A stretch of DNA of 5,131 nucleotides. Origin: Selenomonadaceae bacterium. GTDB lineage: Bacteria; Bacillota; Negativicutes; Selenomonadales; Selenomonadaceae. The notes beneath the pieces are model-generated. The model worked only from the letters and a program-made list of their open reading frames with translations, had not been told where the DNA came from and did no database searches. The position numbers and the translations under genes are program-made. The stretch is taken from assembly GCA_017453765.1 (NCBI GenBank), contig JAFTEG010000398.1:1-5131 (forward strand), given 5' to 3'. The number at the start of each line of letters is the position of its first letter. The stretch's first letter is position 1. Positions 1-5,131 of the stretch are shown here, one piece after another.

Positions 1-1009
1 TCAAACTGCCAGCCGTTTCAATGCCGGAGATTTTACGCACAAGGACGTTATCTTTCAGCATCTTGCCCATATTCTGCGCGGAGACAATGGAAATCATAAG
101 CGGCAGACCTTCCGGCACCGCCATAACGATAATGATAACGGCAAGCATAACCGCGCCGACCAAGTCATTTAAAATCGTCATAATGTCGGAGCAGTACGCG
201 GCAATCGCGGCGCCGTCCCAGCCGTTATGAATTACAATGCGCTGAAACATAAACGCTATTGCAATCGCGATACCGCCAATGTAGCCGAACTTTGAAATTT
301 GTCCCGCCAAGTCGCCGAGCTTAACTTTAAGCGGCGTGTCACGATCCTCATCGACCTGCAATTCCTTAGCAATCTTGCCGTAAACCGTGTTGTCGCCGAG
401 CGTGACTGTACGCATTACCGCACTGCCGCCTGCAACTACCGCCGCGCGAAAGACTTTGTGCGGATTTAAAAAGTCCGTGCTGCCTGCCGCCTCTTCATCA
501 GCCGCAGAATCAGGCGCGGGATTTTTTTCCTCTTCCTTAGCTTCGCCGTTCAAAATGGATTGGTCAACCGTAATTGAACCGTCGATAATCACGCCGTCCG
601 CAGGAATTTTGTCACCCGTCTGCAAAAGGACGCAATCGCCCATTGTGATATCGTTAATCGGAATTTCAACAACGGCGCCGTTACGATAGACTTTGCACTT
701 TATCATTGACGCTTCGCCCTGCAATTTGCGAAAAGCGCTTTCATTGTTGTACTCTGAATATGTCGACACGAAAGTTGCCAGCAATACAGCAAGTGCAATG
801 CCGACGGATTCGTACCATTCAGACTTGCCCATAAACGCAAAAATTACGTTTAGAATCAACGCAAAAATTAAAATCTTTATAATCGGATCGTCAAAATTGT
901 TTTTAAGTTTATCCCAAAAACCTTCGCGCGCCTGTTCGGTAATGGAGTTGTCGCCGTACTTGGCAACGTTCTCTTTAACCTGCGCGTCAGTCAAACCTGT
1001 AATCTTCAA
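1..1009 (-). CDS. P2-type (probably Ca2+-transporting, PMCA-like) ATPase, N-terminal 336 residues, cut by window edge
   Basis: This is an integral membrane pump that would use ATP to move cations, probably Ca2+, out of the cytoplasm. The start is TTG at 1009: the codon just upstream is TAA, and AAGAGGT lies about 10 nt before it (1026-1020). Visible parts are the P2 cation-ATPase N-terminal domain (residues 1-40), M1 (about 43-60), M2 (66-85), the actuator domain (about 95-235), M3 (240-260) and M4 (282-306). M4 carries PEGLP at 299-303, and its Glu300 corresponds to the Ca2+-ligand glutamate of SERCA and PMCA pumps. The sequence ends at ETAGSL, just before the expected DKTGT phosphorylation site, which lies outside the window. 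Two oddities are that the actuator TGE motif reads NGE (154-156), and that a hydrophilic, acidic loop (157-180) follows it. Calcium is inferred from the PEGLP context; Mn2+ or another cation is possible. It is the last visible gene of the ter operon. Confidence 0.93.
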   Translation of the reverse strand, partial: MKITGLTDAQVKENVAKYGDNSITEQAREGFWDKLKNNFDDPIIKILIFALILNVIFAFMGKSEWYESVGIALAVLLATFVSTYSEYNNESAFRKLQGEASMIKCKVYRNGAVVEIPINDITMGDCVLLQTGDKIPADGVIIDGSITVDQSILNGEAKEEEKNPAPDSAADEEAAGSTDFLNPHKVFRAAVVAGGSAVMRTVTLGDNTVYGKIAKELQVDEDRDTPLKVKLGDLAGQISKFGYIGGIAIAIAFMFQRIVIHNGWDGAAIAAYCSDIMTILNDLVGAVMLAVIIIVMAVPEGLPLMISIVSAQNMGKMLKDNVLVRKISGIETAGSL

Positions 1010-1019
1010 TTAAAAAAAC

Positions 1020-1026
1020 ACCTCTT
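1020..1026 (-). promoter_or_regulatory. Ribosome binding site for the ATPase (supports TTG start)
   Basis: The minus strand reads AAGAGGT followed by a T-rich spacer of about 10 nt and then TTG at 1009. An in-frame TAA directly precedes the TTG, so no earlier start exists. The next Met in frame is around residue 60, inside M1, and would remove conserved N-terminal sequence. This site therefore decides the start codon. Confidence 0.7.
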
Positions 1027-1027
1027 T

Positions 1028-1055
1028 TAGCTGTTAGCTTGTAGCTTTTAGCCGG
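1028..1055. repeat. Four tandem 7-bp repeats, TAGCTNN
   Basis: On the plus strand TAGCT occurs at 1028, 1035 and 1042 and TAGCC at 1049, giving exact 7-base spacing (TAGCTGT, TAGCTTG, TAGCTTT, TAGCCGG). The array fills much of the 66-bp gap between the nucleosidase stop and the ATPase start, and it ends directly beside the ATPase Shine-Dalgarno. On the transcribed strand it reads as AGCTANN units. The function is unknown. It could be a simple slippage-generated repeat or affect the downstream leader. Confidence 0.75.
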
Positions 1056-1075
1056 TAAAAAATATCCTCTATCAA

Positions 1076-2005
1076 TCAAAATCTTTTTGCTTTGATGTCG
1101 CGAATAAGTTTTTCTGTCACAAGCAAAACAAAATCTTGGCAAGGAAGTGCCGATGCAAGTTCAAAATCTTCGCCGGTTACGGCATTGTCGGAAATTATGC
1201 GAATACCAATGAAAGGAATGTCCGCCGTATGACACATTTGCGCAACGGCATTGGTTTCCATTTCTTCACAAGCCACGCCGTAATTGTCACGCAAAAAAGC
1301 TATATGGTCAATGGCGTTATTCCAACTGTCCGCACTGCCGATAGTTCCCGGCGTCACGTTCCAATTTTTATTCAACGCGGCGGTAGTTTTTGCAGCTTGT
1401 AAAAGTCTTTCATCGGGTTTAAAGTCGGAAAATCTTCTAAACTCCGTCGATTCTTTGTTATCTTTGTCGTAAGCCGAAATACCGCGCAGAGTTTGTTTAG
1501 TAATGTCATATTCACCGGCGGGAGAATATTCCTCCTTGTACGCGCTATAATTTATCGAACTGTCGCCTATCACAATGTCATTAACGTGCAGATTCGGCAA
1601 GTAACCGCCTGCCGTGCCTTGATTAATTACGGCAATGGGATTAAATTTTTCAATGGCAAGCACGGTGGACGCCGCCGCATTTTCCATACCAACTCCGGTA
1701 CGCGAAACTACTACGGGATAATTTTTATACGTACCTGCTACAAAAAGGTAGTGCATATGCCAGTAGACGACGGGATTTTTCAGCGCATTTATGAGGTTTC
1801 CGACTTCAGCAGTCATGGCGCCTTGAATCAAAATCGGACGCTGAGAACTCTTATAAGCTTTCTTAGCTGTCGGCAAACTTGCCACGTATCCTTCGACCTG
1901 CGGATTAATCTGCTCAAAGGTTAAAGTTGCGGCGCTTGCAATCGGCGACAAAAAAATATTCGTCGCGAACAAAATCGCCGCCAAAAATGTAAAAATTTTT
2001 CGCAT
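1076..2005 (-). CDS. Exported MTA/SAH nucleosidase-like protein (PNP/UDP phosphorylase superfamily)
   Basis: This protein would cleave the N-glycosidic bond of a purine nucleoside such as 5'-methylthioadenosine or S-adenosylhomocysteine. The 309 residues start with a Sec signal peptide (MRK, hydrophobic 4-22, probable cleavage after ASA at 25), so it should act outside the cytoplasmic membrane; there is no lipobox cysteine. Family motifs follow in order: GAMTAEV 62-68 (Glu67 matches E. coli Glu12), GVGMENAA 104-111, NQGTAGG 128-134, GTIGSADSW 220-228, EEMETNAVAQ 247-256 (Met249 and Glu250 match Met173 and Glu174), and ISDNA 271-275 (Asp273 matches Asp197). All catalytic positions are kept. 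It is longer than the usual 230 residues because of the leader and an extra loop at about 150-195. The start is ATG with AAAGGA 8 nt upstream. The exact substrate is uncertain; another purine nucleosidase or phosphorylase activity is possible. It lies 51 bp after terD and 66 bp before the ATPase. Confidence 0.88.
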   Translation of the reverse strand: MRKIFTFLAAILFATNIFLSPIASAATLTFEQINPQVEGYVASLPTAKKAYKSSQRPILIQGAMTAEVGNLINALKNPVVYWHMHYLFVAGTYKNYPVVVSRTGVGMENAAASTVLAIEKFNPIAVINQGTAGGYLPNLHVNDIVIGDSSINYSAYKEEYSPAGEYDITKQTLRGISAYDKDNKESTEFRRFSDFKPDERLLQAAKTTAALNKNWNVTPGTIGSADSWNNAIDHIAFLRDNYGVACEEMETNAVAQMCHTADIPFIGIRIISDNAVTGEDFELASALPCQDFVLLVTEKLIRDIKAKRF

Positions 2006-2013
2006 TACAAAAA

Positions 2014-2019
2014 TCCTTT
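2014..2019 (-). promoter_or_regulatory. Ribosome binding site of the nucleosidase gene
   Basis: The minus strand reads AAAGGA, 8 nt before the ATG at 2005. The 51-bp gap from the preceding terD stop shows no hairpin with a T-run and no convincing promoter, so co-transcription with the terD genes is likely. Confidence 0.65.
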
Positions 2020-2056
2020 ACACTTTATCATCAACAAAATCTTTTATAAAAAAATT

Positions 2057-2656
2057 TTATCTGAAATGCTTGCTGAGCTCGGTCAGATTAATATCCTTCG
2101 TGCCGTTGCCGATAGCGTTAAACTTCCACTCATCGCCGCGCTTGTAAACTTCACCGGCTATCATTGACAACATGCCGCTGTAATCTTCGGTGAGGTTGAA
2201 CCTGCAAAGCTCCTCGTTGCTTTCATTGTCAACCACGCGAATAAACGCACGTTTAATCATACCGAAATGCTGTTCGCGCTCCATGCCTTTGTAGACGTTG
2301 ACAACAAAAATCAGCTTATCGTATTCGGCAGGTATCTTATTCAAGTCGACGAAAATTTCTTCGTCGTCGCCTTCGCCTTCGCCGGTCAAATTGTCACCCA
2401 TATGCTTAACGGCGTGCGAATGATGTTCAAGGTTGCCGAAGTAAACCAAGTCATCATTATCGACGAATTTGCCGCCTTGACAGAGGAAAACCGACGCGTC
2501 GCAGTCAATGTCAATCTTGCCGTTAAAAAGTCTGCTGAAAAAACCCTGCGGCTGTTCAACGGCGTCCCAACCGAGACCGACCATTAACTTTGTAAGTTTT
2601 CTGCCGTCCGTCTTGACAAGATTAATTTTCTGTCCTTTTTTCAAGCTTACGCCCAT
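2057..2656 (-). CDS. TerD-family stress protein, divergent paralogue (199 aa)
   Basis: TerD proteins are cytoplasmic Ca2+-binding proteins of Ter (tellurite, metal and stress) systems. The family framework is clear: [10 protein letters not shown] 1-10, VGLGWD 26-31, DIDCDASVF 49-57, [15 protein letters not shown] 85-99 (acidic Ca2+-site region), FGMIKRAFIRVV 131-142, and [10 protein letters not shown] 176-185. It differs from its neighbour in three ways: about a dozen extra residues after VGLGWD (roughly 33-47, including FFSRLF), Cys52 where Leu is usual in DLDAS, and a C-terminus ending in INLTELSKHFR rather than the usual GG-L-x-x-L-x-x-x-YG. The ATG at 2656 is preferred over an in-frame TTG at 2674, because AAAGGA (2671-2666) sits 9 nt before the ATG and the family begins M-x-V-S-L-x-K-G. 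It lies downstream of a canonical terD and is probably a paralogue specialised for another partner. Confidence 0.93.
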   Translation of the reverse strand: MGVSLKKGQKINLVKTDGRKLTKLMVGLGWDAVEQPQGFFSRLFNGKIDIDCDASVFLCQGGKFVDNDDLVYFGNLEHHSHAVKHMGDNLTGEGEGDDEEIFVDLNKIPAEYDKLIFVVNVYKGMEREQHFGMIKRAFIRVVDNESNEELCRFNLTEDYSGMLSMIAGEVYKRGDEWKFNAIGNGTKDINLTELSKHFR

Positions 2657-2665
2657 TTTAATCTT

Positions 2666-2671
2666 TCCTTT
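2666..2671 (-). promoter_or_regulatory. Ribosome binding site deciding the ATG start of the second terD
   Basis: The minus strand reads AAAGGA with a 9-nt spacer to the ATG at 2656. A start at the upstream TTG (2674) would place this site inside the coding region and would have only the T-run of the hairpin in front of it. Confidence 0.65.
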
Positions 2672-2672
2672 C

Positions 2673-2709
2673 AAAAAAATTTGGAGCAGGGAAAATTTAT
2701 CCCTACTCC
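2673..2709 (-). terminator. Hairpin plus U7 between the two terD genes (intrinsic terminator or attenuator)
   Basis: On the minus strand a 10-bp stem GGAGTAGGGA / TCCCTGCTCC (2709-2700 with 2692-2683, one G-U pair) encloses a 7-nt loop. It is followed by AAA and seven T residues (2679-2673). It lies 47 bp after the first terD stop and just before the Shine-Dalgarno of the second terD, with no room for a promoter between them. It therefore probably acts as a leaky terminator that lowers expression of the downstream genes, or as an mRNA-processing or stability element. In plus-strand RNA the wobble pair becomes a C-A mismatch. Confidence 0.7.
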
Positions 2710-2755
2710 CTGAAAAAAATCTTATGTAAAAATTTATATTACGTCGATAAAAATT

Positions 2756-3337
2756 TTATCCTACGTTTACGCCGTAATTTCTGCCAAGCGCCGCAAGACC
2801 GCCTTCAAAGCCGGAACCGATAGCGTTGAATTTCCATTCGCCGCCGTGACGATAAAGCTCGCCTACAACAACCGCCGTTTCGATTGAGAAATCTTCCGTC
2901 AAATCGTAGCGGATTAACTCTTCGCCGTTAGCCGCGTTTACAATGCGAATGAAGGCATTTTCGACTTGACCGAAATTTTGTTTGCGCTGTTCGGCTTCAT
3001 AAATGGTAACGGTGAAATCAATCTTCTGGATGTTGTCGGGAATTGCGGCAAGGTTGATTTTAATTTGTTCGTCGTCGCCTTCGCCTTCGCCGGTTAAGTT
3101 GTCGCCCATATGTTCGACCGAGCCGGAGGAATGCTTTTTGTTGCCGTAAAAAATAAATTCGTTGTCCGTAGGAACTTTGCCGCTGTCTGCAAGCATAAAT
3201 ACGGACGCGTCCAAGTCAAAGTCACTGCCGCCGTCATAGCGTTTTACGTCCCAGCCGAGACCTACCATGACTTCTTTCAAGCCGGGATTCGTCTTTGTCA
3301 AGTCAACTTTCTGACCTTTTTTCAAACTTACTGCCAT
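2756..3337 (-). CDS. terD: TerD-family Ca2+-binding stress protein, canonical (193 aa)
   Basis: This is a soluble cytoplasmic Ter-system protein. Family members bind Ca2+ and are linked to tellurite, metal, phage and envelope stress. The length is typical (about 190-200) and all hallmark segments are present: [20 protein letters not shown] 1-20, VGLGWD 25-30, [11 protein letters not shown] 39-49, FYGN 63-66, [17 protein letters not shown] 76-92 (metal-site acidic cluster), [13 protein letters not shown] 122-134, [20 protein letters not shown] 144-163, [15 protein letters not shown] 167-181, and a terminal YGVNVG. It resembles the TerD/TerE and Bacillus YceC-E group; the symbol denotes family, not proven orthology. 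The start is ATG with an excellent AAGGAG 8 nt upstream. It is the first gene after the predicted promoter and so heads the operon. Confidence 0.96.
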   Translation of the reverse strand: MAVSLKKGQKVDLTKTNPGLKEVMVGLGWDVKRYDGGSDFDLDASVFMLADSGKVPTDNEFIFYGNKKHSSGSVEHMGDNLTGEGEGDDEQIKINLAAIPDNIQKIDFTVTIYEAEQRKQNFGQVENAFIRIVNAANGEELIRYDLTEDFSIETAVVVGELYRHGGEWKFNAIGSGFEGGLAALGRNYGVNVG

Positions 3338-3345
3338 TTAAATAT

Positions 3346-3351
3346 CTCCTT
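3346..3351 (-). promoter_or_regulatory. Strong ribosome binding site of the first terD
   Basis: The minus strand reads GGAAGGAGAT with core AAGGAG, 8 nt before the ATG at 3337. This is the strongest Shine-Dalgarno in the window and suggests that this TerD is the most highly translated product of the operon. Confidence 0.8.
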
Positions 3352-3383
3352 CCAAAATAATTTGTACAGAAATTTTTTTAAAG

Positions 3384-3420
3384 CTTGCATAATTTACCAC
3401 AATTAAAGATTATTTGCAAG
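3384..3420. promoter_or_regulatory. Inverted repeat flanking the ter promoter (possible operator)
   Basis: CTTGCATAAT at 3384-3393 is the inverse of ATTATTTGCAAG at 3409-3420, apart from two inserted bases. One arm covers the -35 and the other overlaps and follows the -10. This is the geometry of a repressor-type operator, but the AT-rich context makes chance pairing possible. No regulator gene is in the window. Confidence 0.3.
3391..3419 (-). promoter_or_regulatory. Predicted sigma-A-type promoter of the ter operon
   Basis: The minus strand carries TTGCAA (-35, 3419-3414), a 17-nt spacer, and TAAATT (-10, 3396-3391) preceded by TGG, which fits an extended -10. Transcription would start near 3384 and give a leader of about 47 nt before the first terD. 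No other promoter this good lies close to the gene. Confidence 0.55.
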
Positions 3421-3475
3421 TTAAGCAGATTATTTTTTAATTGCCTTTTGATAACACGTGGGATACTTAATTATA

Positions 3476-3545
3476 TTGTAGGCTGTTTGTAAAAGTTTCT
3501 TTTGTTACGTTTTTTTGCGCAAAGAAAAGTAATTACAACCTACAA
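3476..3545. repeat. Large imperfect palindrome
   Basis: The outer arms TTGTAGGCTGT (3476-3486) and ACAACCTACAA (3535-3545) pair with one wobble or mismatch. Inside is a second near-palindrome of 28 bp at 3505-3532 centred on GCGC (3517-3520), with two mismatched positions. The two palindromes have different centres because the left side has an extra segment of about 16 nt (TAAAAGTTTCTTTTGT) with no counterpart on the right. This looks like a dispersed palindromic repeat that has lost part of one arm. No tail of T residues follows on the minus strand, so it is not a standard terminator for RNase J. Confidence 0.6.
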
Positions 3546-3588
3546 AGAAAAAAGTAATTTAAAATTCAAATTAAAAATTAAAAAATTA

Positions 3589-5048
3589 TTACACTTCCAT
3601 GATAATCGGTAGAATCATCGGACGCCTGCGCGTTTGGTCAAACAGATACTGTGACAAGGCGTCTTTTACATTTACCTTAATCGTAGTCCAATCCAAAATT
3701 TGTTCCTCCGCGCAGTGTTTCAAGGCTTGCGTAACTTTTTCCTTCGCGCCGTCCATAAGCTCTTCCGATTCGCGAACATAAACAAAGCCGCGCGATACAA
3801 TGTCGGGACCGGCAACAATTTTTCCCGTGTAGCGGTTAATAGTAATGACAACAATTAAAATGCCGTCCTGCGAAAGTTGCCGCCTGTCACGTAGCACGAT
3901 ATTGCCGACGTCACCTACGCCTAAGCCGTCAACCATTACGACGCCCCAATTTACCCTGCCGATAATTTTTCCGCGCTCTCTAGTGAACTCAAAAATATAG
4001 CCGTTTTCGCCAACCAAAATATGATCCCGCGCCATGCCCAATTCCTCTGCAAGTTGCGCGTGCGCAAAGAGATGATGCAGTTCACCATGCACGGGGATAA
4101 AAAATTTTGGACGTATTAAATTATGCATAAGCTTTAATTCTTCGCGCGAGGCATGACCGGAAACGTGAATGCCGGCGTTGCGGCTGTAAATAACTTTAGC
4201 GCCGAGACGCAGTAAATTATCAACCGTCTTAGCCACCAGCTTTTCATTGCCGGGTATCGGCGTGGCAGAAATTATCACCGTGTCGCCTTGAATGATGTCA
4301 ACCTGCCGATGATCCGAAAGCGCCATACGTGTCAGCGCGCTCATAGGTTCGCCTTGACTGCCGGTAGTTATGATAACGATTTTGTTGGCGGGATAATTCA
4401 TAATGTCTTCAATGTCAATGATGACGCCTTCCGGCGCGTGAATGTAGCCGAGTTCAAGCGAAATGTTGACGACGTTTACCATACTTCTGCCCAAAATTGC
4501 AACGCGCCGCCGGTAGCGTACCGCCATATCAATTACCTGCTGTATTCGGTGAACGTTCGATGAAAAAGTCGCAACGATGATTCTGCCGGACGCGCCTTGA
4601 AATTCGCGGTTAAAGGCAAGACCGACGGTTTTTTCACTGGGCGTATGTCCTTCGCGTTCAGAGTTCGTCGAATCTGCAAGTAATACTAAAACGCCTTTGT
4701 TGCCTAAATCTGCAAGCTTGCGAAAGTCTGTCATTTTGCCATCAATCGGCGTGTAATCAAATTTAAAATCGCCGGTATGCACAATCATTCCCAGCGGCGT
4801 TTTTATCGACAGTCCGACCGAATCGGGGATGGAATGATTGACGCGAATAAAGCCGACACTGAAACAGCCGATTGAAACAATTTCGCCTTGACTTACTGCG
4901 CGCAGGTTGCCGGAGTCGACGCCGTTTTCCTTAAGCCGCCCTTCCAAAATTCCCAGCGTCAAGCGCGTGCCGTAGACGGGAACTGAAAGTTGTTTCATAA
5001 TGTAAGGCAAGGCGCCAATGTGATCCTCATGCCCGTGCGTCAAAACTA
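3589..5048 (-). CDS. rnj: Ribonuclease J, 5'-truncated at fold-back junction
   Basis: RNase J is a cytoplasmic metallo-beta-lactamase/beta-CASP nuclease with 5'-3' exo- and endonuclease activity in mRNA decay and rRNA maturation. Counting Leu at 5043 as residue 1, the motifs are THGHEDH 2-8 (Zn site), NHSIPDS 69-75, HTGDFKFD 89-96, GRSMVN 185-190, TTGSQGEP 226-233, HVSGHAS 293-299 and FIPVHGE 315-321. The C-terminal domain follows, with SRGFVYVRESEELM 417-430 and the terminal RRRPMILPIIMEV. An offset of 71 maps His3, His297 and His319 onto His74, His368 and His390 of Bacillus RNase J1, so about 71 N-terminal residues are missing. The TTG at 5043 is the Leu of LTHGHEDH, not a start. Genuine sequence (IVLTHGH) continues to about 5048, then the inverted duplication begins and gives an in-frame TAA at 5061. 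J1 versus J2 cannot be decided. The gene is probably intact in the organism. Confidence 0.95.
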
Positions 5049-5131
5049 TTGCCTTACATTATGAAACAACTTTCAGTTCCCGTCTACGGCACGCGCTTGA
5101 CGCTGGGAATTTTGGAAGGGCGGCTTAAGGA
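4928..5131. repeat. 83-bp perfect inverted duplication with 38-bp spacer at the window end
   Basis: Positions 5049-5131 are the exact reverse complement of 4928-5010, with no mismatch over 83 bp. They are separated by a 38-bp spacer (5011-5048). The left arm and spacer read continuously as RNase J codons (IVLTHGHEDHIGALPY and onward), so the right arm is the copied segment. It ends exactly at the last base of the window. The most likely causes are a strand-switch chimera from whole-genome amplification or a fold-back at an assembly contig end. A real inverted duplication would leave rnj truncated. Confidence 0.97.

Larger units (their letters stand above)
3338..3588. other. Intergenic region between the RNase J gene and the ter operon
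   Basis: This AT-rich 251 bp contains no supported gene. Reading along the minus strand from the RNase J stop, it holds a weak all-A/T stem (TAATTT/AAATTA, 3555-3573) followed by a T-run at 3553-3548, which may be a poor terminator. A large imperfect palindrome (3476-3545) follows, then a TATAAT on the minus strand at 3475-3470 without a clear -35, then the ter promoter and leader. No yybP-ykoY-like or other recognisable riboswitch is visible. Confidence 0.6.

Noticed and set aside
387..1013. Plus-strand open frames opposite the ATPase
   Set aside because: They are shadows: the minus strand encodes an unmistakable P2 ATPase through the whole stretch.
1493..1924. 143-codon plus-strand open frame
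   Set aside because: It lies wholly opposite the nucleosidase gene, has no family features and no ribosome binding site. The minus-strand gene carries all conserved motifs.
2657..2674. Alternative TTG start for the second terD, adding six residues
   Set aside because: The Shine-Dalgarno would be inside the coding sequence, the TTG abuts the hairpin T-run, and the family normally begins at MxVSLxKG.
2360..3094. 27-bp identical direct repeats (2360-2386 and 3068-3094)
   Set aside because: These encode the conserved TGEGEGDDE region in both TerD proteins; identity follows from constrained codons and paralogy, not from a separate repeat element.
3338..3390. Metal-sensing riboswitch (yybP-ykoY type) in the ter leader
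   Set aside because: The predicted leader is only about 47 nt and shows no paired scaffold or conserved loops of that class.
3476..3545. Intrinsic terminator of RNase J
   Set aside because: No T-run follows the palindrome on the minus strand and the arms are asymmetric; it fits a dispersed palindromic repeat better.
5049..5131. A second RNase J gene fragment on the plus strand
   Set aside because: It is an exact, mismatch-free reverse copy of 4928-5010 lying 38 bp away, so it is a fold-back of the same gene rather than an independent paralogue.

Overview
The window reads as ordinary bacterial chromosome, most likely from a member of the Bacillota and possibly a diderm Negativicutes lineage. 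The signs are a Bacillus-type ribonuclease J, strong purine-rich Shine-Dalgarno sites (AAGGAG, AAAGGA), a TTG start, and a nucleosidase with a Sec signal peptide. The genus-level placement is an inference and is weak. All five recognisable genes lie on the minus strand, so transcription runs from high to low coordinates.

From right to left the layout is as follows. Positions 5049-5131 are an exact inverted copy of 4928-5010 and are not normal gene sequence. The gene for ribonuclease J (3589 to about 5048) is complete at its C-terminus but has lost about 71 N-terminal residues at that fold-back junction. A 251-bp AT-rich intergenic region (3338-3588) holds a large imperfect palindrome and a good promoter for the next genes. 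Then come a canonical TerD protein (2756-3337), a terminator-like hairpin (2673-2709), a divergent second TerD (2057-2656), an exported MTA/SAH-nucleosidase-like protein (1076-2005), four 7-bp tandem repeats (1028-1055), and the first 336 residues of a P2-type, probably calcium-pumping ATPase (1009 to beyond position 1).

The four genes downstream of the promoter are spaced 50-100 bp apart. They look like one operon combining two Ca2+-binding Ter stress proteins, an exported nucleoside-cleaving enzyme and a cation pump. TerD proteins bind calcium and Ter loci are known for metal and envelope stress responses, so a calcium or cation homeostasis role is reasonable but not proven. The nucleosidase is the unexpected member. 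The main caveats are the fold-back at the right end, which is probably an amplification or assembly artefact, and the fact that the ATPase continues outside the window.
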